Source of the DNA: Oscillospiraceae bacterium
GTDB taxonomy: Bacteria; Bacillota; Clostridia; Oscillospirales; Oscillospiraceae
Assembly: GCA_015068245.1 (NCBI GenBank)
Contig: SVKU01000022.1
Span: 1 to 37,773, forward strand
Length of the DNA: 37,773 nucleotides
Reading direction: 5' to 3'
Numbering within the stretch: the first letter of the stretch is position 1; the number at the start of each line of letters is the position of its first letter. The notes under the pieces were generated by a model. That model did not search any database and had not been told where the DNA came from. It saw only the letters and a program-made list of their open reading frames with translations. The position numbers were made by a program, and so were the translations under genes. Positions 1-8,554 of the stretch are shown in pieces.

Positions 1-1436
1 GGTAACTTGCTGTCGATAATGGTGGTGGAGGAGCAGTTGCCTTCCATGTTGGTGCCGCGGGAGTTGCCGCCGATACCGAGAACCCAGGGAGGAGCAACCA
101 TGCTTGCCTGGTTTGCGGAGTTGATGTAGCCATCATACAGGGTGCCGCCCTTAACGTTGAAGCGGGAGTTTTTGAAGATAACATCGCCGTACTCGTCAGC
201 AAACAGAGCGGGACGAGCAACACCGGTAGTGTTGATGGTGACGTTTTCAAGGGTGACGGTAGCGTCGTTAACAGCGGTAACAACAGCGCCGAAGCCGGAG
301 AAGTCGTTAACATCGTTGCCATCGCTGTCGCCCAGGATGTCAAAGGTGGAGTCCTTGATGGTGTAGTTGACCTTGCCGTCAACAATGATGGAGTTGAGGT
401 TGGGGGAGGTGGACTTAACAACGAGACCTTCAGCGGAAGATGCGCTGTAGGTGCCGCCGGTGATAACGGAAGCAGCAGACTTGGCTTCGTTAACGCCCAT
501 TTCGTCGATGTACAGACCGGTGCGGAACTCATAGTCGCCTTCACCGCCGCCACCAAAGCTGCCCCACTGGCCATAAGCTTCGGTCAGGTCGATCTGGACC
601 TTGCCGGTGTAGGTGCCGGCCTTGATCTCAACTTCAACGCCGTCAACGATCAGAGTAGCTCTCTGGCCGCCTTCGCCCTTAACAACAGCGCCTTCGGGGA
701 TAACAACTTCTTCGTATTCGCCTTCAGCCAGGACTACCATCTGAGGCATGACCTTGGAGCCGTCGGCCTTGACAAGAGCGTTGTAGATCATAAGAGCAGC
801 TTCGTCACGGGTGATAGCCTCGTCCTGTGCGCCCTTGATACCTTCAAGGATGCCCTTTTCTTCAGCAGCTGCCCAGGAAGCTTCCTTCCATGCAGTGCCG
901 GTGTACTGCTCGCCGGTCAGGGCAGCAGCAAGGATCTTTGCGGTTTCGGCAACAGTGATGTTGCCTGCAAAATCAAATACTTCGCCGCGGCCGTTGATGA
1001 TGCCTGCGTCAGCGCAGTAGTTGACATAGTCGGCAGACCAACGATCGTCGATGTCGGCAAACTTGCCGGACTTGCCAGTGATCTTTTCATCGCTGGCCAG
1101 AGTAACAGCAACTGCTACCATTTTGGCCATGGCTTCGCGGGTAATGTATGCCTTGGGGTCAAAGTTGTAGGAACCGTTGTCCTGCTCGATGCCGTTGATA
1201 ACACCGGCGCTTACGAGCACGTCAACAGCGCCCTTGTTTGCGATGGAATCATAGTCTTTCAGTTCCTTAGCGGTTTCAACGCCGGTCTTCTTGGCACCGC
1301 CGGGACCACCGGGACCACCGGGGCCGCCGGGACCGCCGGGACCGCCGGGACCGGCTGCCATAACGCCAACGACGCTGACAGAAAGTACCATAGCGATGAC
1401 GAGGGCCACAGCCATGATCTGCTTAAAAAGCTTCAT
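1..1436 (-). CDS. SLH-domain surface protein with Gly-Pro-rich N-terminus and beta-helix-like repeats (partial)
   Basis: The gene reads from ATG 1436 off the left edge, giving 478 codons with no stop. The N-terminus is a signal peptide (about residues 1-28, MKLFKQIMAV then a hydrophobic core ending VMAA). A perfect GPG/GGP repeat follows at residues 29-47, just after the likely cleavage site. Three S-layer-homology repeats occupy about residues 60-225, with ITREAMAKM and ITRDEAALM as typical SLH signatures. SLH domains usually bind pyruvylated secondary cell-wall polymers, so the protein probably sits on the cell surface. From about residue 240 the chain has Thr/Asn/Gly-rich short strands (for example VTLENVTINTTG), as in right-handed beta-helix or adhesin-like proteins. 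The ligand or substrate is unknown. The ribosome site GGAG lies 10 bases before the start, and a strong promoter lies upstream. The C-terminus lies outside the window. Confidence 0.85.
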   Translation of the reverse strand, partial: MKLFKQIMAVALVIAMVLSVSVVGVMAAGPGGPGGPGGPGGPGGPGGAKKTGVETAKELKDYDSIANKGAVDVLVSAGVINGIEQDNGSYNFDPKAYITREAMAKMVAVAVTLASDEKITGKSGKFADIDDRWSADYVNYCADAGIINGRGEVFDFAGNITVAETAKILAAALTGEQYTGTAWKEASWAAAEEKGILEGIKGAQDEAITRDEAALMIYNALVKADGSKVMPQMVVLAEGEYEEVVIPEGAVVKGEGGQRATLIVDGVEVEIKAGTYTGKVQIDLTEAYGQWGSFGGGGEGDYEFRTGLYIDEMGVNEAKSAASVITGGTYSASSAEGLVVKSTSPNLNSIIVDGKVNYTIKDSTFDILGDSDGNDVNDFSGFGAVVTAVNDATVTLENVTINTTGVARPALFADEYGDVIFKNSRFNVKGGTLYDGYINSANQASMVAPPWVLGIGGNSRGTNMEGNCSSTTIIDSKL

Positions 1437-1499
1437 ACTTGTTTCTCTCCTTGTTTGAAATAGTGTATATGCGGCCATTCATAGCCGAAATCAACGTAT

Positions 1500-1528
1500 A
1501 TTTTAGTCTTTTGTCAAAAGATTGTCAA
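1500..1528 (-). promoter_or_regulatory. Sigma-A type promoter of the SLH gene
   Basis: On the minus strand TTGACA (1523-1528) is followed by exactly 17 bases and TAAAAT (1500-1505). The start codon is 64 bases further on, leaving a short leader with an AAGGAG ribosome site. This is a near-consensus vegetative promoter. Confidence 0.75.
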
Positions 1529-1565
1529 TCGAAAGACGGTGAATTATATGTGTTAAATATAACCT

Positions 1566-1602
1566 GACCCAAATAACACATTTTTACCATTTTATTTGGG
1601 TC
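1566..1602. repeat. Perfect 11-bp inverted repeat, 15-base spacer
   Basis: GACCCAAATAA (1566-1576) and TTATTTGGGTC (1592-1602) are exact reverse complements. The right arm touches the stop codon of the pentapeptide gene, so this could be its transcription terminator, although the T tract is poor. It also lies about 38 bases upstream of the -35 box of the SLH gene, where an activator could bind. Confidence 0.45.
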
Positions 1603-2240
1603 TATTTTATCTCTATCCCCAGCTTTGCAGCCAGTGCTGCTGCCTGATACAGATCTACCACTGCGCCCCTAAGCTCCGACAGGCTGTCTGACACAATTAT
1701 ACCGTCAATACGGCAGCTTCGCAGATCCTGTCCTTTCAGGGGAGTTTTGAAGAAGTCAGCTCTTGTCAGGTCGGCGTTTTCAAACTCAAAACTTTTGAGC
1801 TGACACTCCGCAAAGGAAGCGTCATGCAGCTCACCTGTTATTGATGCCCGTTCAAATTTCGACTTGGCAAAAGAACAGTAAGAGAAGTTGCTTTCCTTTA
1901 TCCCAAGGTTTTTGAAAACAGACTCGCCAAACCCTGCCCCCACTGCCTTTACCTGCTCAAACCTCACCCGTTGGAAATATCCTTCCCTGAACCGGCAGCC
2001 GGACAGGTCACAGCTGTCAAAAACCACATCTATAAAATCACTGTTGGAAAAGTCACAGCCGGACAGCCGACAGTGATCAAACACTACCTTTGAAAACCCC
2101 ATGCGGGAAAAATTACCATTCAAAGCCGTGCCTGTAATGCGCAGACCTTTTATATCTTTCTCTTCCTCATAGTAACGGGCGACTGCATCGGAAATGTCCA
2201 TGGTCACCAATTCATTTATGGCAGGCTGAGTAACATTCAT
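1602..2240 (-). CDS. Pentapeptide-repeat protein
   Basis: This is a 212-residue protein, mostly pentapeptide repeats of the A(D/N)LXX type with Phe or Leu at the central position (for example SGCDFSNSDF, SGCRFREGYF, ADLTRADF). They span about residues 30-180 and should fold as a right-handed quadrilateral beta-helix. There is no signal peptide, so it is probably cytoplasmic. Some family members mimic DNA and protect gyrase (Qnr, MfpA); most have no known role, and nothing here assigns one. The open frame continues upstream, but ATG 2240 is preferred: GGGAG precedes it by 8 bases, and the upstream extension (rich in Leu/Tyr) overlaps the divergent promoter of the Mrp gene. The end of the protein (EIK) is followed by a TAG stop. 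Confidence 0.8.
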   Translation of the reverse strand: MNVTQPAINELVTMDISDAVARYYEEEKDIKGLRITGTALNGNFSRMGFSKVVFDHCRLSGCDFSNSDFIDVVFDSCDLSGCRFREGYFQRVRFEQVKAVGAGFGESVFKNLGIKESNFSYCSFAKSKFERASITGELHDASFAECQLKSFEFENADLTRADFFKTPLKGQDLRSCRIDGIIVSDSLSELRGAVVDLYQAAALAAKLGIEIK

Positions 2241-2253
2241 CGCTTTTCTCCCA

Positions 2254-2281
2254 TTGAATAATTTGAAATATAGGTTATAAT
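2254..2281 (+). promoter_or_regulatory. Promoter of the Mrp/NBP35 gene
   Basis: TTGAAT (2254-2259), 16 bases, TATAAT (2276-2281), then an AAAGGAG ribosome site before ATG 2320. It lies in the 79-bp gap shared with the divergent pentapeptide-repeat gene. Confidence 0.7.
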
Positions 2282-2319
2282 ATAATAGATAAAACAAAAA
2301 ATAAAGGAGCAATTCCAAA

Positions 2320-3141
2320 ATGAGCGATTGTAACCACAACTGCAGCAGCTGCGGCGAAAGCTGCTCTGAACGCACCGCCGAAAGCATGCTTGCTCAGCTC
2401 AACAGCGCATCCAGCGTTAAGAAAGTTATCGGCGTTGTAAGCGGCAAGGGCGGCGTTGGCAAGAGCATGGTCACCTCCATGCTGTCTGTACTTATGCGTC
2501 GCATGAATTACAAAACTGCCATCCTCGATGCCGACATTACCGGTCCCTCCATCCCCAAGGCATTTGGCCTGACCCAGAAAGCCACCGGCAACGAAATGGG
2601 CATTTTCCCCGTTATGACAAAGACCGGCATTGAAGTTATGTCCGTCAACCTGCTTCTGCCCAACGATACCGACCCCGTTGTCTGGCGCGGTCCCGTCATC
2701 GCAGGCACCGTTACCCAGTTCTGGACCGACGTTGTCTGGAATCAGGTGGATTATATGTTCGTGGATATGCCTCCCGGCACCGGCGACGTTCCTCTGACTG
2801 TGTTCCAGTCTCTGCCCGTAGACGGGATCATCGTTGTTACCTCTCCTCAGGAGTTGGTTTCCATGATAGTTGAAAAGGCTGTCAAGATGGCAGGAATGCT
2901 GAACATTCCTGTACTGGGCATCGTGGAAAACATGTCCTACTACGAATGCCCCGACTGCGGCAAGCGTCACAACATTTTCGGTGAGAGTCATCTTGAAGAC
3001 ATCGCCAAAAAGCACGGCGTTGAGCATATTGCCCGCCTGCCCATCAACCCCGATCTGGCTTCCATGAGCGACAAGGGTCTTATTGAGCTGTTCGAAGGCA
3101 ATTGGCTGGACGAAATGGCTGAAATGATAGAAAAAATATAA
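2320..3141 (+). CDS. Mrp/NBP35-family Fe-S cluster carrier ATPase
   Basis: This is a 273-residue P-loop protein of the Mrp/ApbC/NBP35 family. These cytoplasmic ATPases bind a bridging 4Fe-4S cluster as dimers and pass it to target enzymes. Visible features are an N-terminal Cys cluster (CNHNCSSCGESC, about residues 4-15), the deviant Walker A motif GKGGVGKS (about residues 43-50), DMPPGTGD (about residues 150-157) and a C-terminal CPDCGKRH pair (the family CXXC that ligates the cluster). The NBP35-like N-terminal Cys cluster is typical of clostridial and archaeal members. It has its own promoter and a strong terminator, so it is probably monocistronic. It could serve Fe-S enzymes such as the PFOR and the OYE-type reductase in this window (inference). 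Confidence 0.93.
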   Translation: MSDCNHNCSSCGESCSERTAESMLAQLNSASSVKKVIGVVSGKGGVGKSMVTSMLSVLMRRMNYKTAILDADITGPSIPKAFGLTQKATGNEMGIFPVMTKTGIEVMSVNLLLPNDTDPVVWRGPVIAGTVTQFWTDVVWNQVDYMFVDMPPGTGDVPLTVFQSLPVDGIIVVTSPQELVSMIVEKAVKMAGMLNIPVLGIVENMSYYECPDCGKRHNIFGESHLEDIAKKHGVEHIARLPINPDLASMSDKGLIELFEGNWLDEMAEMIEKI

Positions 3142-3166
3142 GGATGCGAAAGCATCCTTATATTTT
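3137..3166 (+). terminator. Rho-independent terminator of the Mrp gene
   Basis: TATAAGGATGC and GCATCCTTATA pair perfectly around a GAAA loop and are followed by TTTTT. The stem starts within the stop codon. Confidence 0.85.
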
Positions 3167-3199
3167 TAGGGATTAGGGTCTGGGCTTTAGGGATTAGGG
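3163..3199. repeat. Degenerate TTTAGGGATTAGGG repeat, two copies
   Basis: TTTTTAGGGATTAGGG (3163-3178) and CTTTAGGGATTAGGG (3185-3199) lie between a terminator and the next ribosome site. Related intergenic runs occur at 23154-23186, 24632-24660 and 31437-31519. Confidence 0.6.
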
Positions 3200-3218
3200 T
3201 TTTATTGCGGAGGTTCCA

Positions 3219-3680
3219 ATGAAAAGAAGAACTGCAGTTACTTTATGTTTGGCAATGGCATTAATCATGGGTATCTGTCTGATAGGCTTTTGCACTTCGC
3301 CCAAAGAGGCTTATGAGGACACCGGGCTTAAGGCAGAGCTTTACGCCGCTGCGTATCATAATATGATTGAATACTTTGATTCCCGGGGCGAAATAAGCAA
3401 TAATTATGTTTTTGCAGTCAGCGATTTGATGTTGGACGATGAAACATATACCATATTTGCCGCCGAAATGAAGAACGCATACGGCATGGATGTAGGACTT
3501 ACTGACCATCACAACACCCCCGAAAATACATACGTTGCTGAATTCCAGATCTACAGCGTGTCCCGCCCCAACATTATCTATACCAGACTGTACGGCATGG
3601 AAAACGAACGTTGGCTGCGGCAAAAATACCGCTACAGCAGCAAATCCGGCTGGGTGTTGGAAAATATTCATTTCGATTAA
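3219..3680 (+). CDS. Small exported or membrane-anchored protein of unknown function
   Basis: This 153-residue protein begins with basic residues and a hydrophobic segment (MKRRTAVTLCLAMALIMGICLIGFC). It is either a signal peptide or a single N-terminal membrane anchor. A Cys follows LIGF, but Phe at -1 is unusual for a lipobox, so lipoprotein processing is doubtful. The rest is polar and mixed alpha/beta, rich in Tyr (for example YRYSSKSGW). I recognise no family. The ribosome site GCGGAGG lies 5 bases before ATG 3219. A hairpin follows the stop. Confidence 0.7.
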   Translation: MKRRTAVTLCLAMALIMGICLIGFCTSPKEAYEDTGLKAELYAAAYHNMIEYFDSRGEISNNYVFAVSDLMLDDETYTIFAAEMKNAYGMDVGLTDHHNTPENTYVAEFQIYSVSRPNIIYTRLYGMENERWLRQKYRYSSKSGWVLENIHFD

Positions 3681-3683
3681 AAT

Positions 3684-3715
3684 AACGGAGCATACCGATA
3701 ACGGTACGCTCCGTT
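3684..3715. terminator. Bidirectional terminator between convergent genes
   Basis: AACGGAGCATACCG (3684-3697) pairs with CGGTACGCTCCGTT (3702-3715) with one mismatch and a 4-base loop, followed by TGTTTGTTT. It separates the exported protein (+) from the tannase-like gene (-), whose stop codon is 10 bases away. Confidence 0.75.
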
Positions 3716-3724
3716 GTTTGTTTA

Positions 3725-5218
3725 TCAAATAACCGACTCTATCCAATCCATCATCTCAAACTTATCATCGTCAGCGCCGTGGCCGCCGTCCCACACAAGG
3801 CGGGCATTGACATTTGCTCCCGCATTTTCAAGAGCTGTAGCCAAATTGGTGATTATTGGCAATGACGTATCCTTGTCACAAGCACCATGACGTATCCACC
3901 AATGCTTTGCCATATCTGCCTTGCCCGGCAGGAAATACATGGCGTTCATCATGTTTTCCAACTGGACCACCTCATCCTCAACCTTTGCGTCCGGATCGCC
4001 GGTTGCATATTTGAGACCAAAATCGGTAAAATGACGTCCGTTGACCTTTTCTGTTCCAAAAATAGCCGGTTCCATCTGCATTTCCTTGTCATCGAATGCG
4101 GGCTGCGTTTTGGAACGTCCGCAATGAACAACAAAATCTTCGAATGAAAACTCGACCTTTTCACCATCCCATTTTATCCACGGATTCTCCGACAAATATG
4201 CGGTCCTTTCACCCTCGTCCTTTTCTTTCAGGAACCGTTCACATGAGGGAACAAGATACTCTTTCAGAATGTAATCTGCCAGATTATCGCTGCTGATGGT
4301 TCCAAAACCATTTTTGCCCTTCAATCCCTTACCGTTGATATACTTGCGGAACTGCTCTGCAAGCGTATTTGTTACTTCGGCATCCATCTCAAGCGGCTGC
4401 GGAGCAAACATGGACTCTGCCTTAAGTCCGCCATACTGCCATTCATATGCGCCGTCGGCATGGCTCAGATCAGTGATCGGGCAGAAAGACAGACAGCCAA
4501 ACACATCGTCGCGTTCATCTGCGGCACCGATCTCTTTCAGATATGGCTCATACCACGGATAGTTGCCCGAAACCGCCATGAGAGATGCCAGTGCGCCTGC
4601 GGCACTGCCGCCGGAAGCAAAGATTTTCTCGGGGTCTCCGGGAACAATACCCCTGTTATATCGCAGATATCTTACAACTGCTTTCAGGTCAACGATAGAA
4701 GCAGGAGCTTTCCCGTAATATCTGCCATCGGCAGACTGATTGTCGTGGCCGCGAACACCGGGAATAACAACGACCCACCCCTTTGCCAGCGCTTTGGGTC
4801 CGCCGTCGGTACCGGCCTTTTCGTATGTATCACCAAAGGGTTTGTCGATGCTGGGGAATGCATGCATGGGAATACCTCCCATATCTCCGCCGGGTCCGCC
4901 GGGACCACCCGGACCGCCCGGACCGCCGGGACCACCGGGGCCGGGGCCGCGGAACAGCTTTGGGTCGTTTGGAATGGCAGTATATCCACCGATGCCAATG
5001 AGTATCAGCATCGGCATGTGGGAAGGATCAACGTTGACTCCGTCAACGCTCACAGGCACATGGATATTAAGACTCTGATAGCCAATGTCAACAGGCTTTG
5101 AAACATAAGGTATATGTGCATATTCCTTATATACAACTGTTTTTTCACCCTGAGCGGTGAGTACCTTTTCTTCCTTCAGTTCAAAAACCTGAGGATCGAA
5201 TTTTAATGAAATTCCCAT
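3725..5218 (-). CDS. Subtype-B tannase-like alpha/beta-hydrolase
   Basis: This 497-residue enzyme resembles the Lactobacillus plantarum tannase (subtype B) along its whole length, judged from memory of that sequence. It shares the N-terminal YVSKPVDIGYQSLN region, VVIPGVRGHDN, the nucleophile region ASGGSAAG (Ser about 205), YEWQYGG, and the C-terminal HWWIRHGACDKDTS. The likely triad is Ser205, Asp448 and His480; the Asp-to-His spacing of 32 equals that of the known triad (Asp419/His451). Family members cleave gallate or related ester bonds of plant polyphenols. No signal peptide is visible, so it should be cytoplasmic. A GPGPGGPGG repeat (residues 91-111) is inserted before VVIPGVRG and is not part of the family fold as I know it. 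It follows a solute-binding lipoprotein gene by 21 bp, so they form one operon. The substrate is not proven. Confidence 0.82.
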   Translation of the reverse strand: MGISLKFDPQVFELKEEKVLTAQGEKTVVYKEYAHIPYVSKPVDIGYQSLNIHVPVSVDGVNVDPSHMPMLILIGIGGYTAIPNDPKLFRGPGPGGPGGPGGPGGPGGPGGDMGGIPMHAFPSIDKPFGDTYEKAGTDGGPKALAKGWVVVIPGVRGHDNQSADGRYYGKAPASIVDLKAVVRYLRYNRGIVPGDPEKIFASGGSAAGALASLMAVSGNYPWYEPYLKEIGAADERDDVFGCLSFCPITDLSHADGAYEWQYGGLKAESMFAPQPLEMDAEVTNTLAEQFRKYINGKGLKGKNGFGTISSDNLADYILKEYLVPSCERFLKEKDEGERTAYLSENPWIKWDGEKVEFSFEDFVVHCGRSKTQPAFDDKEMQMEPAIFGTEKVNGRHFTDFGLKYATGDPDAKVEDEVVQLENMMNAMYFLPGKADMAKHWWIRHGACDKDTSLPIITNLATALENAGANVNARLVWDGGHGADDDKFEMMDWIESVI

Positions 5219-5239
5219 ATTTATCTCCTTTTTCCTGTT

Positions 5240-6961
5240 TTACTGAACTCTGCTTATGCATCGCTCATATGCTGCCTGATAAATGCTTACACAGTCATTT
5301 ATACCCATACCTTCAAGGTCTGCGCTCAGAGAAGCCCACGCTTCTTTTGTGAGTTTTTCTTCACCTGTGATCCACTTCAGTATGCATTCGCCGGCATAGG
5401 TACAAATATCCGGTATCAGATTTGTGTATTGCTCACTTTCTTCCGTGGTCAGTGTTATTGATGCAGGCAGTGTGTTGGCAGAATCAGCCTTGCCCCACTG
5501 ATCATAAGCAGAGATTACCAGATCGGAATAATGCTCCTGCAGGTTTGCCCGCTCGATATACTTGGCACAGGGGGACCACATATAGAAGTCATACATCAGA
5601 GTGATATTGAATACACCATCCGTGACCGCCTCTGTGAAAGCTTCTTTTCCGCCTTCATCATAGTTAAATGTTTCTCCCTCAACGCCCCACAGGCAATAAT
5701 GTCTGCCTTCTTCGGTGAAAAACCAGTTGATAAGCTGCATTGCCCCCTCAACATCCTCACAGGAAGATGAAATACAGGTGCCTTTTGTGTCAATGATGTT
5801 GACCGCAGCTGCGAAGTGATAAGCGTCACCTTCATTCATGACAATAGCTCCAAGGCCGCCCAGCTGATATTCCGGAACTTCCTTTTTGCCCGTAGCAGTC
5901 ATTGAATCTATCAGCCCACCATCGCCGTTCCAGATAAACGCACGCCCCAGAGACAGGCTGTTCATAAGGCTGGCACTTCTCACCTGAGTATAAAAGTCCT
6001 TATAGATAACGCCTTCGTTATACAGTTCGATAAAGTATTGCAGATAGTCATAATATCCATCTGACAGCAAAGCCGCCTGCACCTGTCCGTCGGACACATA
6101 GAATCCGGGATCGGAAGTGGAGCCGGTTACGTCAAAACCAGCGCTTCCAAAGGCACCCACCACATTTCCCATGTTTCCATCGGGATCAAGATAAAACGTC
6201 TGTTCCGTTCCATACTGCTCATGGACAGCCACAAGAGCTTCTTTAAGCTGGGCAACAGTAACCGGAGCAGTCAAGCCAACACCCTCGAGCATATCCTGTC
6301 GGATAAGCAGACCTTGGGTTGCGGAGTTGTTTTCGGTTATGTCATTGATGGAATATATCTTCCCATCGTCGCTTATCAAATTTGCTATCTGGATAGGCTC
6401 CTGCTCCTGCACCAGTGCCCAATAATCCGGCATGTTCGCAGCCATCAGGTCGGTCAGGTCCGCAATGACACCATCGTTGTATGCCTGAGTTGTTCCGCCG
6501 CTGTATAACGAACCTTCAAACATATCTGTCATTTCGTCCGATGCCACCATCAGATTAAACTGCTCCGTTGCAGCCGTTTCACCGGGGGATACGAACTCAA
6601 ACTCAAAGTTGATGGTTTCCTGGAGATACTCCAAGGTCGGCATACTGTACCAAACAGGCTCCTTTCCCATTTTGCTCAACAGCATTGTGGTCATGGAGTC
6701 CTGCGGGCAGTAAACCGTAAAGCTTTTTCGTTCCTCAAAGGGATAGCTTATAAGGATCGGTTCTTCCTCGGCCGCTTCATCAAAGACTTCTTCAGCGGTC
6801 TCTTCCTCGGGTCGTTCCATTTCAGCAGCTTCCTCTTGCTCAACTGCAGGCGATTGCGCGGGCTGTTCGCTCTGTACCGGCTCTTCCGTTTTAGAAGAGC
6901 AGCCGGAAACCAGACACATCAGCATGGCAAAAGTACAGATAAGCGCCAGTATTTTCTTCAT
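5240..6961 (-). CDS. Extracellular solute-binding lipoprotein, LplA/YtcQ-like
   Basis: A 573-residue substrate-binding protein of ABC type. The N-terminus is a lipoprotein signal with lipobox LVSGC (Cys about 21), then an acidic, Glu/Pro-rich tether to about residue 70. The mature part carries family-1 solute-binding features: YLQETINFEFEFV, EQFNLMVAS, INDITENN, INWFFTEEGRHY and a C-terminal TGEEKLTKEAW. It is related to the second lipoprotein at 10561-12288 (EQFNL, EEGETF/EEGETY, near-identical ends). LplA-type proteins normally work with LplB/YtcP permeases, but no permease gene is present here. It is the first gene of the operon with the tannase-like enzyme and diverges from an AraC regulator, so it may deliver or sense the tannase substrate (inference). 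Confidence 0.85.
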   Translation of the reverse strand: MKKILALICTFAMLMCLVSGCSSKTEEPVQSEQPAQSPAVEQEEAAEMERPEEETAEEVFDEAAEEEPILISYPFEERKSFTVYCPQDSMTTMLLSKMGKEPVWYSMPTLEYLQETINFEFEFVSPGETAATEQFNLMVASDEMTDMFEGSLYSGGTTQAYNDGVIADLTDLMAANMPDYWALVQEQEPIQIANLISDDGKIYSINDITENNSATQGLLIRQDMLEGVGLTAPVTVAQLKEALVAVHEQYGTEQTFYLDPDGNMGNVVGAFGSAGFDVTGSTSDPGFYVSDGQVQAALLSDGYYDYLQYFIELYNEGVIYKDFYTQVRSASLMNSLSLGRAFIWNGDGGLIDSMTATGKKEVPEYQLGGLGAIVMNEGDAYHFAAAVNIIDTKGTCISSSCEDVEGAMQLINWFFTEEGRHYCLWGVEGETFNYDEGGKEAFTEAVTDGVFNITLMYDFYMWSPCAKYIERANLQEHYSDLVISAYDQWGKADSANTLPASITLTTEESEQYTNLIPDICTYAGECILKWITGEEKLTKEAWASLSADLEGMGINDCVSIYQAAYERCISRVQ

Positions 6962-6995
6962 TCTGCTTCATCCTTTCAAATAATCTATATGTTAT

Positions 6996-7024
6996 ATTAT
7001 AAAATCAAGGCTTCTCAACCGCAA
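6996..7024 (-). promoter_or_regulatory. Promoter of the lipoprotein-tannase operon
   Basis: On the minus strand TTGCGG (7019-7024), 17 bases, TATAAT (6996-7001). The weak -35 and perfect -10 would fit an activator-dependent promoter. Confidence 0.6.
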
Positions 7025-7072
7025 TAAAACCGCCGAAGAAATCGTCCCTTTTCGCTATGTCATTTACTTTTT

Positions 7073-7095
7073 GGGTCACTTTATTCCATTGACCC
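7073..7095. promoter_or_regulatory. Inverted repeat GGGTCA-N11-TGACCC, possible regulator site
   Basis: Arms at 7073-7078 and 7090-7095 lie about 49 bases upstream of the -35 box of the lipoprotein-tannase promoter and in front of the AraC gene. The position fits an activator site, but no binding protein is proven. Confidence 0.35.
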
Positions 7096-7190
7096 CATTG
7101 TCCATGTGTGTTATTCTTAACTCGTCCCTATCTCCGCAGCGCAGCCTTTGCTTTTTTTGACTGTTACTTTTTTTGTCTACAGGTGATCTT

Positions 7191-8489
7191 ATGACAAACT
7201 TTGATTTCATGCAAACCCCTCCGGAGCTCTCGTCCTCCGCCGAGCTCATCCCTTCCAAACCCGAGCTGACAGCATTCATCGAAAGTCTGTATAATCTGAT
7301 TGAAAAACAGCGTTCTGAATTGACCAACCAGCGGGCACTGCTTCGCAGGATGTCTGCCGAACTGATGTTGGAAGGCCGTTGGAAACCTCTGGAACAGGCA
7401 AATGAAATACTGGGCTTTACTCATAGCGGCTATGCCGTATGTCTTTATAATTTCGCACCGGGCTCAAATTTGACTGACGAAGAAACCAAAGCCGTTTTTG
7501 ATCTGAAACTGAGGATCAGTGATTGTTTTGAATCTGTTTTTGCACGTTTCTGCCATTGCTGCAGCTGCGAAGGCGACAACAGTCTGGGCGCAGTTCTTTT
7601 AAACTTTCCACATGATGATGTGTCCGACCATGATCTTTTGGATATGCTGCATCACGCTGTAACCAACGTCCGGGAACAGCTGGGTGTCGTGGTAACAGCA
7701 TCCTTGAGTGCCCGCCGCAAGGACATTCGCGAGCTTCCCGAAGCAAAAGAAGAGGTGCTGGCTTTGCTTCTGCTCCAATCAAGACTTCCCGGCATCTCTC
7801 CTGCGCTGTGTTCAAGCGCACTGAAACTTTATGATTCCGCTTCTCCGGACCCGAAGTCTCTCGATACCCTGGCCAGAAATCACAATATTGAAGGCATCAA
7901 TCGTCTGCTGTGTGAGAATTTTCTTGACGAATTAAAAAGCTGCGGCATTCACACCGCAGCACTTGGTCTTATCGAAAAGCTGGAAGACATAAAAAATGCC
8001 CTTGGACTGGGAAAGCAATATGAAAGTCTTTCCATATCCTCAGGCGAAAAACTGCGTAAAGCAAAATATCCCGGTGACGCTATAACCGTTATTATCGATT
8101 TTTTGGAAGCACTGAAACCGGCACTTGGCTCTCAGCTTCCTCACTCAGACAAGTCCGACAGGGATCTGTCTGATCAGATCCGCCGAATAATCGACATTTC
8201 TTTTGCACGGCCTGATATCTGCCTTTCATTCATTGCCTCTGAACTGAACACAACCGAAAACCGCATAACGAAATCCTTTAAAAACGCATTTGGCATTGGT
8301 GTACTGAATTACATCCACCATCTTCGAATACAGCGTTCGAAAGATCTGCTTTTGTCTACAAAATACCCTATAACAAAAATCTACAGTCTTTCCGGCTATA
8401 CCAACCGCAGGACCTTTGACAGGGTGTTTAAGCAATATACCGGAATGACAGCTTCCCAATTCCGCAGCTGCGGAACATCCCTCTCCTGA
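7191..8489 (+). CDS. AraC-family transcriptional regulator (YesN-like, soluble)
   Basis: A 432-residue regulator. The C-terminal 100 residues form a two-helix-turn-helix AraC domain (SFIASELNTTENRITKSFKNAF, then YSLSGYTNRRTFDRVFKQYTGMTASQFR). The middle region has a degenerate GGDEF-like segment (LGVVVTASLSARRKDIRELPEAKEEV), as in YesN-type regulators. The N-terminal part has a likely coiled coil (IEKQRSELTNQRALLRRM). There is no membrane segment, so any ligand is sensed inside the cell. ATG 7191 is chosen because AGGTGA precedes it by about 4 bases; the in-frame TTG at 7173 has no ribosome site. It diverges from the lipoprotein-tannase operon and probably controls it. YesN-like regulators commonly sit beside LplA-like binding proteins. 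Confidence 0.85.
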   Translation: MTNFDFMQTPPELSSSAELIPSKPELTAFIESLYNLIEKQRSELTNQRALLRRMSAELMLEGRWKPLEQANEILGFTHSGYAVCLYNFAPGSNLTDEETKAVFDLKLRISDCFESVFARFCHCCSCEGDNSLGAVLLNFPHDDVSDHDLLDMLHHAVTNVREQLGVVVTASLSARRKDIRELPEAKEEVLALLLLQSRLPGISPALCSSALKLYDSASPDPKSLDTLARNHNIEGINRLLCENFLDELKSCGIHTAALGLIEKLEDIKNALGLGKQYESLSISSGEKLRKAKYPGDAITVIIDFLEALKPALGSQLPHSDKSDRDLSDQIRRIIDISFARPDICLSFIASELNTTENRITKSFKNAFGIGVLNYIHHLRIQRSKDLLLSTKYPITKIYSLSGYTNRRTFDRVFKQYTGMTASQFRSCGTSLS

Positions 8490-8510
8490 CCCCGACATCT
8501 ACCCCCCTAC

Positions 8511-8549
8511 ATAAGAAAAAAACCGGCTCTGATGAGCCGGTTTTTTCTT
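8511..8549. terminator. Strong bidirectional terminator
   Basis: ACCGGCTC and GAGCCGGT pair around TGAT and are flanked by a long A run and T run, so the stem extends to ATAAG/CTTAT. It serves the AraC gene (+) and the small gene at 8555-8905 (-). Confidence 0.9.
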
Positions 8550-8554
8550 ATGTA

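Noticed and set aside
2241-2387. N-terminal extension of the pentapeptide-repeat protein
   Set aside because: It would overlap the divergent promoter and start of the Mrp gene, and no ribosome site precedes it; ATG 2240 has GGGAG.
3163-3199. Telomere-like TTAGGG repeat
   Set aside because: Units are degenerate, short and internal to a bacterial chromosome next to terminators; no linear-end structure is seen.
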